A stretch of 64,000 nucleotides of DNA from Dryobates pubescens (lineage: Eukaryota > Chordata > Aves > Piciformes > Picidae): NCBI RefSeq assembly GCF_014839835.1, contig NC_071642.1, positions 10,599,455-10,663,454 on the forward strand, written 5' to 3'. The notes below the pieces were generated by a model, which saw nothing but the letters and a program-made list of their open reading frames with translations, was not told the DNA's origin and ran no database searches. Every line of letters begins with the position of its first letter. Position 1 is the first letter of the stretch. The translations under genes were made by a program, and so were the position numbers. Positions 1 through 8,627 of this stretch are shown here, piece by piece.

Positions 1-454
1 CCATCTAAACATCAATGATTTTTGACTGGACCAATGATTAAATGTTTTCCTGGGAGATCATAAAGTCCAAAAAAAAAAAACCCCACCCCAAACCCAAATT
101 AATTTAAATGTTTCTGAAAAGGCATTAAAAAAAAATAAACAAACAGAAAGAAGTGGGGGGGGGGATTTAAATCAAACAAATAAATCCCTCTGAGAAGGCC
201 TTTTGTCATTTGCAACCAATACAAGTGCCTGTTGTTATGAAGGGTTCATAAATAAGCTGCTTTTGGGCACGCTTTCATACCATCCAGAAAATGAATCCAT
301 TGAAGGTGATTTACAGCCTGGTTGGTTGCTTGGGGTTTGGGTTTTTTTGGGGGGGTGTTTTCCCACTGGGATTAGAGCTGCTCCCAAACGTTTTTCTGCC
401 ACAGACCTGCCAGAGGTGACCTGCACCTAATGGTTTGAGGCTCTGGCCCTGATC
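1..454. other. non-coding, AT-rich, no gene seen
   Basis: The stretch is AT-rich with short A and G homopolymers near 70-80 and 145-165. Its small open frames are short and match nothing I recognise. It ends where CR1 3'-end sequence begins. It may be ancient non-coding sequence. Confidence 0.5.
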
Positions 455-490
455 TTCTAGAATCAGTCAGGGTTGGAAGGGACCACAAGG
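455..490 (-). mobile_element. CR1 LINE 3' end (outer element, split)
   Basis: The stretch contains the antisense CR1 3'-terminal signature AGAATCAGTCAGGG then TTGGAAGGGACCACAAGG. The sequence that should follow (GATCATCTAGTTCCAACC) is found only at about 1699, after the minisatellite and a second CR1. This is therefore the 3' tip of an element whose body lies at 1694-2085. Confidence 0.75.
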
Positions 491-1390
491 AGAGGAGAGG
501 AGAGTTTCAGTTCGGTTCGGAGAGGAGAGGTTCGGAGAGGTTCAGAGAGGAGAGGAGAGGTTCAGAGAGGAGAGGTTCAGAGAGGAGAGGAGAAGTGAGG
601 AGAGGAGAGGTTCAGAGAGGAGAGGAGAAGTGAGGAGAGGAGAGGATAGGTTCAGAGAGGAGAGGTTCAGAGAGGAGAGGAGAAGTGAGGTTCAGAGAGG
701 AGAGGTTCAGAGAGGAGAGGTTCGGAGAGGAGAGGTTCGGAGAGGAGAGGAGAGGTTCGGAGAGGAGAGGTTCGGAGAGGTTCGGAGAGGTTCGGAGAGG
801 AGAGGTTCGGAGAGGAGAGGAGCGGAGAGGAGAGGTTCGGAGAGGAGAGGAGAGGTTCGGAGAGGAGAGGTTCGGAGAGGTTCGGAGAGGAGAGGAGAGG
901 TTCGGAGAGGAGAGGTTCAGAGAGGAGAGGTTTGGAGAGGTTCGGAGAGGAGAGGTTCGGAGAGGAGAGGAGCGGAGAGGAGAGGTTCGGAGAGGTTCGG
1001 AGAGGTTCGGAGAGGAGAGGTTCAGAGAGGAGAGGTTTGGAGAGGTTCGGAGAGGAGAGGTTCGGAGAGGAGAGGAGCGGAGAGGAGAGGTTCGGAGAGG
1101 AGAGGTTCGGAGAGGTTCGGAGAGGTTCGGAGAGGAGAGGTTCGGAGAGGAGAGGTTCGGAGAGGTTCGGAGAGGAGAGGTTCGGAGAGGAGAGGAGAGG
1201 AGAGGAGAGGAGAGGAGAGGAGAGGAGAGGTTCGGTGAGGAGAGGTTCGGAGAGGAGAGGAGAGGAGAGGAGAGGAGAGGAGAGGAGAGGAGAGGAGAGG
1301 AGAGGAGAGGAGAGAAGAGGAGAGGAGAGGAGAGGAGAGGAGAGGAGAGGAGAGGAGAGGAGAGGAGAGGAGAGGAGAGGAGAGGAGAGA
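491..1390. repeat. AGAGG/GGTTC minisatellite, about 900 bp
   Basis: This is a tandem array built from the 5-bp words GGAGA, GGTTC and GGAGC, mostly as a 10-bp GGAGAGGTTC unit. From about 1190 it becomes nearly pure (GGAGA)n. The + strand is almost all purine apart from the TTC steps. Long open frames on both strands are translations of the repeat, not genes. CR1 3'-end sequence flanks the array on both sides, so it probably grew inside or at the tail of a CR1. Confidence 0.95.
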
Positions 1391-1693
1391 CCTTCGCGAT
1401 CATCGTGTCCAACCCATCATCCAACACCACCTAATAACTAAACCATGGCACCAAGCACCCTATCAAGTCTCCTCCTAAACACCTCCAATAATGGTGACTC
1501 CACCACCTCCCCAGGCGGCCCATTTCAATGGGCAATCACTCTGTGTAAAATTTCTTCCTAACCTCCAGCCTAAACCTCCCCTGGCACAGCCTGAGACTGT
1601 GTCCTCTTGTTCTGGTGCTGGTTGCCTGGGAGAAGACACCAACCCCCACCTGGCTACAACCTCCCTTCAAGTAGTTGTAGAGAACAAGAAGGT
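1391..1693 (-). mobile_element. CR1 LINE fragment (inner element)
   Basis: This antisense 3' part of a CR1 begins at CCTTCGCGATCATCGTGTCC. It is the same subfamily as the + copy at 31675-32365: both share the ATCCAACACCACCTAA and CCATGGCACCAAGCACC blocks. It is 5'-truncated near AGTTGTAGAGAACAAG. It looks inserted into the CR1 at 455-2085. Confidence 0.85.
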
Positions 1694-2085
1694 CTCCCCT
1701 GATCATCTAGTTCCAACCCCCTGCCATGGGCAGGGACACCCCACACTAGATCAGGGTGGCCAGAGCCTCATCCAGCCTGCTCTTAAACACCCCCAGGGAC
1801 GGGGCCTCAACCACCTCCCTGGACAACCCATTCCAGGGCTTCACCACTCTCATGGGGAAGAACTTCCTCCTCACCTCCAGCCTGAATCTCCCCACCTCCA
1901 GCTTCATTCCATTCCCCCTAGTCCTATCACTACCTGAGATCCTGAGCAGTCCCTCTCCAGCCTTCTTGTAGCTCCCTTCAGATACTGGAAGGCCACAATG
2001 AGGTCACCTTGGAGCCTTCTCTTCTCCAGACTGAACAGCCCCAACTCCCTCAGTCTGTGCTCATGAAGTTGTTTGGATGTGCATG
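1694..2085 (-). mobile_element. CR1 LINE fragment (body of outer element)
   Basis: The antisense CR1 carries the standard blocks CCATGGGCAGGGACACC, CACCTCCCTGGACAACC and CTTCTCCAGACTGAACAGCC. The last corresponds to the [10 protein letters not shown] stretch near the end of the reverse-transcriptase ORF. It is the continuation of the 3' tip at 455-490. Confidence 0.85.
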
Positions 2086-2304
2086 GTTTAAGTAATGCTG
2101 GCAAAGAAATAAAACAAAAAGAGGTAAAAGTGATTTTAATCTTCTCTTTTTATTTATTTTTGGTGTGTGTCTGAGGACAAAATGAGGCCACTGAGATCCT
2201 CCAGGAGGGCTTGAGTGGATGCCAGCCACGGGAAGTGCAGCTCTCTGCGGGGGAGATGTTGCCACAGGCGGTGTTGAGACATCCCAGGGCCGCTTCCCAC
2301 CACT

Positions 2305-2515
2305 CTGATTCATAGATTCACTGAATGGTTCGGGTTGGAAGGGACCTGAAAGATCACCCAGGTCCAACCCTCTGCCATGGGCAGGGACACCTCCCACCAG
2401 CCCAGGTTGCTCAAGGCCTCATCCTACTTGGCCTTGCGCACCTTCATGGAAGGATCATCCACAACCTCCCTGGGCAACCTGTGCCAGTGTCTCCCCAGCC
2501 TCACTGGAAATGGTG
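2305..2515 (-). mobile_element. CR1 LINE 3' fragment
   Basis: The left end reads as the antisense 3' terminus (ATAGATTCACTGAATGG, GGTTGGAAGGGACC). CCATGGGCAGGGACACC and CCTGGGCAACCTGTGCCAG follow. It is 5'-truncated at about 2515. Confidence 0.85.
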
Positions 2516-2699
2516 CTGGTGATGGAGATTGAGACTGACACCTTGCACAGATGGGGAAACTGAGGCATGTGAGCTAGAAGGCTTCATACAGCTCTCTGCA
2601 GTACAACTTTGATGTCAAGGCTTGCTGGGGAACCTCCCACCCCTCCCACCCCCCCATTCTGTCCTTCCTAACAGCCACACCTTGTGAGAACCACCACAG

Positions 2700-2985
2700 G
2701 GAACAATTCCTGAGGGGGTCTGGAGACAGGACAAGGGGGAAGGAATGGTTTGAAGCTGAGGCACAGCAGGGTTAGACTGGAGCTGAGGAAGAAGTTCTTC
2801 AGTAGGAGGCTGGTGAGAGTCTGGCACAGCCAGCTGTGGCTGCCTCCTCCATGGAGGTGTTCAAGGCCAGGTTGGATGAAGCCTTGAGCAGCTGAGTCTA
2901 GCTGAGAGGTGTCCCTGGGCACGGTGGGGAGGTTGGAGCAGATGATCTCTAAGATCCCTTCCAACCTGAGCCATCCTAGGAGACC
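2700..2985 (+). mobile_element. CR1 LINE 3' fragment
   Basis: The sense CR1 runs from GGTTTGAAGCTGAGGCACAG through GAAGAAGTTCTTCAGTAGG to the 3' end at GATCCCTTCCAACCTGAGCC. It is closely related to the copy at 42125-42464. Confidence 0.85.
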
Positions 2986-3239
2986 AAGGAGCCAAAAATC
3001 ACAACCCTGCAGTAAAGCCACCATGCCCTGCCATCAGCCCTGCTGCCTGCTCCTCCTGCCCGTGGAGCTTTCCTCCTTTGATAAGTGGGGGATGTTCTCC
3101 TCCCCCTCCTGCAATTTATCCTGTAGAATTTCACACCAGGAAACAGCTTCATTACATCAACAACAGGAAGACCCCACTGATTTGTCACACACACACACAC
3201 AAAACCACTCCAGCTGTTAGTCACACATCAAGGGAAGAG

Positions 3240-4620
3240 GGGAAGGAAGCAAAGGGGAAAAGGAAAAAGGGGGGAAAAAGGAATTAAAAATAAAAAGAGG
3301 GTTGAGGGAGGAATAAGAAAAAGGATTGAAAGGAATAAAAAGAGGGGGGAGGAATGGAAAAAAAAAAGATTAAAAGGAATTTTAAAAGGATAAAAAGGAA
3401 TTAAAAAATATAAAAGGGTATAAAAAGGGTAAAAAAGAATAAAAAAGGATAAAAAAGAATTTCAAAAAGGATAAAAAGGAATTTCAAAAAGGATAAAAAG
3501 GAATAAAAAGGGGGAGAAGGAGTAAAAAAGGGGGGAAGGAATAAAGCAAAGTGGGGGAAGGAATTAAAAATAGGGGGGAAAGGGAATTTTAAAAAGGAGT
3601 GAAAGGAATATAAAAAGTGGGGGAAGGAATAAAAAAAGGATAAAAAGGAACAAAAATATGGGGGGAAAGGAATAAAAAAAAGAGAGAGAGAGAAAGGGGA
3701 AATAAAAAAGGGGGAAAGGGAATTTAAAAAGGGAAAAATGGAATTTAAAGGGGGGGGAAAGGGAATTTAAAAAGGGAAAAAAGGGAAATAAAAAAAGGGG
3801 GGAAGGGAATTTAAAAGGGGGAAAAGGGGAATTTAAAAGGGGGGAAATGGAATTTTAAAAGGGAAAAAGGGAATTGAAAAAGGGAATTAACAAAGGGAAA
3901 AGGGGAATTAAAAAGGGGGGGAAAGGGAATTAAAAAAGGCGGGAAAGGGAATTTAAAAGGGGGAAAGGGGAATTAAAAAGGGGGGAAATGGAATTTTAAA
4001 AGGGGAAAAGGGAATTTAAAAGGGGGAAAAGGGAATTTAAAAAGGGGGAAAAGGGGAATTTAAAAAGGGGGAAAAGGGGGAATTAAAAAAGGGGAAAAGG
4101 AAATTAAAAGGGGGAAAAGGAAATTAAAAGGGGGAAAGGAAATTAAAAGGGGGGGGAAGGGGGAATTAAAAACGGAGGAAAGGGAATTTTAAAAGGGGGA
4201 AAGGGGGAATTAAAAAAGGGAAAAAGGGGAATTAAAAAAGGGGGAAAAGGGGAATTAAAAAGGGAAAAGGGGGAATTTTAAATGGGAAAAAGAGGGAATT
4301 TTAAAAGGGGAAAAGGGAATTTAAGAAGGGAAAAAGGGGGAATTAAAAAAGGGAAAAGGGGAATTAAAAAAGGGAAAAGGGGAATTAAAAAGGGGGGAAA
4401 AGGGAATTTTAAAAGGGGAAAAAGGGAATTTAAAAAGGGGAAAAAAGAATTAAAAACAGGAGGAGGAAGGAAATAAAAGGAGGAAAATTCATTTTAGAGA
4501 GGTGGGAAAATGAATTTTTAAAAAAGGGGGGAAAGGAATAAAAAAGGAAGGAAGGAATTAAAAAAAAAAAGGCAATTAAAAAAAAAAAAGGAGGGAAATA
4601 AAAGGAAATACGTGGGATTT
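3240..4620. repeat. A/G-rich degenerate tandem tract, about 1.4 kb
   Basis: The tract is built of variants of AAAAGGGGGAATT and AAAAAGGATAAAAAGG. The + strand has almost no C. G runs of three to seven alternate with A runs. It is the longest simple-sequence block in the window. Its purine bias and mirror-like texture could favour unusual structures, and it probably varies in length. No gene is supported. Confidence 0.9.
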
Positions 4621-5285
4621 TCTAAAAGAACCAAAGCACAACCCCCAAGCCCTCACCTTTGGTTGGTGGTTTGTTGTTGCGGGGGGGAGCTGTGACGCTC
4701 AGGGCTGCTCTTTAGTGTGAACCTCTCTGCAGAGAGGCAAAGGAGCTGCCCGGCTATTCCATAACCACCCATCACCCCTGGGAGGATCAGTTCATATCTG
4801 AGCCTCTTCTTGCTCTTCCTGCTCCGTGATTGCTTGGGAAAAGAAAGATTAATTCCAACTTTTAAAAAAGAGAAAACACTATTTTTATCATTGCCAGCCA
4901 GTCTAGATGGGCTGGGGAGGGAAAAAAAAAAGGAAAGAAAAAGGGGGGAAAAGGGGGGAGGAAAGGGAAAAAAGGGAGGAGAAGGAAAAAAAAAAAAGAA
5001 GTAAAAAGCACTTGCTTGTCGTTTTACATCTTGCAATTTTGTCAGTTGTTTTAAAACATGTCTCCTGTAATAAATAAGATCATTTTTATGCACTTGTTCT
5101 GCAGCTAAAAGCCAGCCCCGGGCTGGCGCGGCGCTGGGGAAGAGGTGGGACCGGGAGCAGGGCAGGGAAAACCGCTGACTGCGGAGCTTTTTGGCTCGGC
5201 CGCTGCCTCGTTAACTGGGTGGCTAATTGAGGATGATTTCCCCGTAAAGCAGCAGCCCCGGCGAGCTCCGACACGCTCGGCTTTT
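4620..5285. other. non-coding; AT-rich unique block, possible conserved element at 5005-5110
   Basis: After the A/G tract, the stretch holds a short second A/G run (4917-5000) and then an AT-rich block with a TAATAAATAAGATC core near 5070. Its texture resembles the possible conserved elements downstream of ZNF703, but conservation cannot be seen from one sequence. No gene is supported. Confidence 0.4.
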
Positions 5286-5294
5286 ACAGAGCGT

Positions 5295-5950
5295 CGGAGG
5301 ATCACAGAACCACACAACTGCTGGGCTTGGGAGAGATCCCGGAGTCCAACCGCTCGCCTGGAGCTCACGGTCCCTCAGCACCACATCCACCCAGGGGTGG
5401 GGACTCCAGCGCCTCCCTGGGCAGCCTGTTCCACTCACCTGGAGCTCACAACCCCACCAGTGCTGCTAACCACTGCCTCTGAACCACATCCGTCAGCACC
5501 ACATCCACGTTGCTTTTAAATACATCCAGGGGTGGTGACTCCAGCTCCTCCCTGGGCAGCCTGTGCCAGTGCCTGGCAACCCGTGCTGGGAAGAAGTTTT
5601 TCCCAGTATCCAACCTGAACCTCCCCTGGCACAACTTGAGGCCATTTCCTCTTGTCCTGCCACTTGTTGCATGTGAGACCAGCCCCCACCTCACTCCAAC
5701 CTTCTTTGAGGGCGTTGTAGAGGGCAATGAGGCCTCCTCTCAGCCTCCTCTTCCGAAGGCTAAACAACCCCAGCTCCCTCAGCCACCCCTCATGAGACTT
5801 GTGTTCAAGGCCCTTCACCAGCTTAGTTGCTCTTCTTTGGACATGCTCCAGCACCTTCTTGGAGCAAGGGGCCCAAAACTGAACCCCATACTTGAGGTAC
5901 GGCCTCACCAGCGCAGGGAATCTTGGATGCCCATCCTGCTGTGTTACTTC
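5295..5950 (-). mobile_element. CR1 LINE fragment with reverse-transcriptase C-terminal region
   Basis: The antisense reading gives [20 protein letters not shown] and the [20 protein letters not shown] stretch typical of the end of CR1 ORF2. The 3' end is at the left. The block CCAGGGGTGG with CCTCCCTGGGCAGCCTGT occurs twice (near 5391 and 5528), so the element has an internal duplication of about 137 bp, or two copies are abutted. Confidence 0.9.
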
Positions 5951-5959
5951 CATTTGGCA

Positions 5960-7275
5960 AAGGCTCTTGCCTCTTTAGTTTGAATATCCTTTGTCACAGG
6001 CAGTGTCTAAGCAGAGAGTGACTTGTCCTGGAGCAGAACAAGACCTGAAAGCCTTCTTCTAGAGAGCTCCTACTGGAGGGAAGTTTCATTTCCTCTCCTC
6101 TGGTCACTGTTGTCCTCAGTGCAAACAGGACCTGTGCAGGTGACAGAACCACAGACAGGGAGGGCACCAGCACTGGGCAGGGATCATCAGGACCCACCAC
6201 AACCCTTTGATGAAGCAGACATGAGATGAATCCAGACACATTCTCTGGTGCTGAGTAGAGCAGGATCAGGCCTCTAAGATGACCCAGGCTTGGGGTGGGG
6301 GATGATAAAGGCAGCCCTGGAGGTATCTATTGCTGCTTCATGCCCTCCTTGTGTTCCAGCATCCCCATCCCTGTGGCTCTAATGCACTGGTCCCACCTTG
6401 TTTTCTGCTGTTTTGTTAGCCTCTGTTGATGTTGGCGTAGGACTGGAGTGGCTTTGAGGGAAGACTTTCTTCTTTTTCCTCCTTCCTTGAATGGCTCCTT
6501 TGAAAGGCAGCTCCTCTCCGCTTACCTCCCGCTCCCAGCCCTGAATCAATCCTGTGGTCAGCTTTGGGGAAAGGCAGAGGGGGAAAAGAAGAAGAAAAAA
6601 AGCCTCACAAAGAGGGAAAATCGACAAGTCCTGACCGTGGGCATGATTGATAGGGGTGGGAGAAGTGGGACTGGCTGCTGGGCTGCGCCGGGGCCGTGCC
6701 AGTGCTCACCAGGGAAATCCAGCAAAGCCTTTTTTCCCAGAAGCTGGAGCAGCCTTGGAGAGGGGTGGCTGTGTGAACTTAATAATAGCAGCTTTGTTGG
6801 AACATAAAGCTCCTGTCAGGACTCAGCGTGATTCATTAGAGGTGTCTGCCTCTCTCCAGCTTTCCCCTCTCTGGGCTGGCAGAGAGGGACTGAAACCCAA
6901 ACCCAGGGAAGGCAGGGAGGGCAGAAGGCCCCAGAAAAGTTGGTTCCTCCTCAGCGTCCCCTGCACCACCACCGCCACAAGCAATCGCCACGAGCCTGCT
7001 GTTGGCAGACAATCCACCTCCAGCCATGAAGGAGAGGGGGGAAATGCCCAGCCTTCAGAGTGACCAAGGTGCAGGTGGCACAGCACAGAGCCCAGAGGGA
7101 CAGGTGACCAGGCTGTCCCTGGGGAATTTGTTCCAGGTAAGCTTTGATTTGAGCAGCTCAGTGGTGCTGTCACCCAACCAAACACTCAACTCTTCACTTT
7201 TTGGTACCAGGCAGGTGGGTCCAGCCTGTGCAGCCTGGCACGTGGCTGCCTGGCACTGCAGGAGGAGTACCCAGC
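5960..7275. other. non-coding interval upstream of ZNF703, no gene seen
   Basis: The sequence is unique and of moderate GC content. Several short open frames exist but have no recognisable domain, no coherent splice structure and composition like the surroundings. Confidence 0.4.
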
Positions 7276-7277
7276 AG

Positions 7278-7385
7278 ACATGGCACTTCAGGACGTGGTT
7301 TAATGGCCATGATGGCGTTGGGTTAATGGTTGGATTTGATGACCTTAAAGGTCTTTTCCAACCAAAATGCCTCGATGATGCCATC
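7278..7385 (+). mobile_element. CR1 LINE 3' terminus
   Basis: The sense CR1 3' end contains GTGGTTTAATGGCCATGATG, then TTGGATTTGATGACC and GGTCTTTTCCAACC. Confidence 0.8.
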
Positions 7386-7534
7386 AGCTCCTGCCTTCCT
7401 CCCCGGACACACCACTCTTGGGCATGCAGGGGTGAGGCTGGTCAGAGGGCACAGGGACTGGGGCATGGCAGCAAGGGTGCTGAGCTGTGCCATGAAGATC
7501 TAGCTGTGCTAGGCTGATCTCATCAAAACCCTGC

Positions 7535-8050
7535 CAGCAGTACCATGCCATGGTGTGATAGCTGAGCCATTCCATGCCATGATAAACCATGCTGGGCATG
7601 CCATGCCAGCTGAGTCATGCTGTGCAGTAAGATGCTGTGCCAGCAGTGCTATACCAGCCGAGCTGTGCCATGCCATGTCAAACTGTACCAGCAGTGCCAT
7701 GTCATGCCACCCAAACCATATCATACCAAGCTGTCTTAGCAGCACCATGCCATGCTATCCAAGCTGTGCAATGCCATGCCAAGTCATGCCAGTCATTCCA
7801 ACCTCTGCTACCTGAGCCATGCCACGTTCTGCCAAGCTGTACCAGCAGTGCCATGCCATACCAAATCATGTCACCCATGCCATGCCAAGATATGTCATGC
7901 CAAGCTGTGGCACCTGAGCTACGCCATGCCGTGCCATGCTGTGCCAGCCAAGCAGTGCTATACTGTATCATGCCATTCCAGCCAAGCTGTGCCATGCTAC
8001 GCCATACCACTCGAGCAGTGCCATACCCTGCCATACAACTTGAGCTGTGG
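7535..8050. repeat. CCATGCC-type degenerate tandem array
   Basis: About 0.5 kb is made of variants of CTGTGCCATGCCATACC, with recurring CATGCCATGC, CTGTACCAGCAGTGCC and CATACCA words. The array runs up to the ZNF703 CpG promoter. Open frames in both directions are repeat translations. Confidence 0.9.
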
Positions 8051-8059
8051 TGTGGTGTG

Positions 8060-8414
8060 CCGTGCCGTGTCGTGCCGTTCCAGCCGTTCCGCCCCACTCC
8101 CAGTTCTTCCCGGCGTGGGGCGTGTCCGGGGGCGGTGTCTGCCCCCCCCCAGCCGCCGCTCTCCCCGCCCCGGGGGCCCGGCCGGGCTCGGATTGGTGCT
8201 CGTCTGCGGCCCCCTCGGAGCGCGGCCGCCATCGGGGCTATTTGACGTGTCGCTGGGGCCGGGGGAAGGTTTCGTCTCGCCGGGGCCGCCGCCGCCGCCG
8301 CTCCGCCGCCCGCCCGGCCCGGCCCGGCCCCGCGGAGCCCGGCGCGCCGCCTCCCCCCCCCTCCCCTCCTCCTCCCTTTCCCCCCCCTCCCCTCCCTTCC
8401 TCCCCCAGCCCCAA
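8060..8414 (+). promoter_or_regulatory. ZNF703: ZNF703 CpG-island promoter and 5' UTR
   Basis: The stretch is very GC-rich and CpG-dense just upstream of the ZNF703 start codon, with no TATA box seen. ATTGG at 8192-8196 is a reverse CCAAT box, and GGGGGCGG near 8130 resembles a GC box. TTGACGTG near 8243 is a bZIP-like site. A C/T-rich tract immediately precedes the ATG. The transcription start site cannot be placed exactly. Confidence 0.65.
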
Positions 8415-8627
8415 ATGAGCGGTGCCCCCGGTGGGCCCCGGCCGAGGACCCCGCCGAGCCGCGGAGCCGCGGCCGCCCCGTCGCCCCGGCCGCCCCCCGC
8501 CGACCCGCTGCGCCAGGCCAGCCGGCTGCCCATCCGCGTCCTGAAGATGCTCAGCGCCCACGGCGGCCACCTCCTGCACCCCGAGTACCTCCAGCCGCTC
8601 TCTTCCACGCCCGTCAGCCCGATCGAG
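8415..8627 (+). CDS. ZNF703: ZNF703 coding exon 1
   Basis: The exon has 71 codons and ends PVSPIE, followed by the donor GTCAGT. It carries the conserved N-terminal block. Phase 0. Confidence 0.95.

Noticed and set aside
612-1434. Long frames of 169-272 codons on both strands (SSPLL- and RRGE-rich)
   Set aside because: They are translations of the AGAGG/GGTTC minisatellite; a 10-bp period leaves several frames open at once.
7637-8245. Cysteine- and methionine-rich frames of about 200 codons upstream of ZNF703
   Set aside because: They translate the CCATGCC array. No signal peptide or cysteine pattern is preserved between units.
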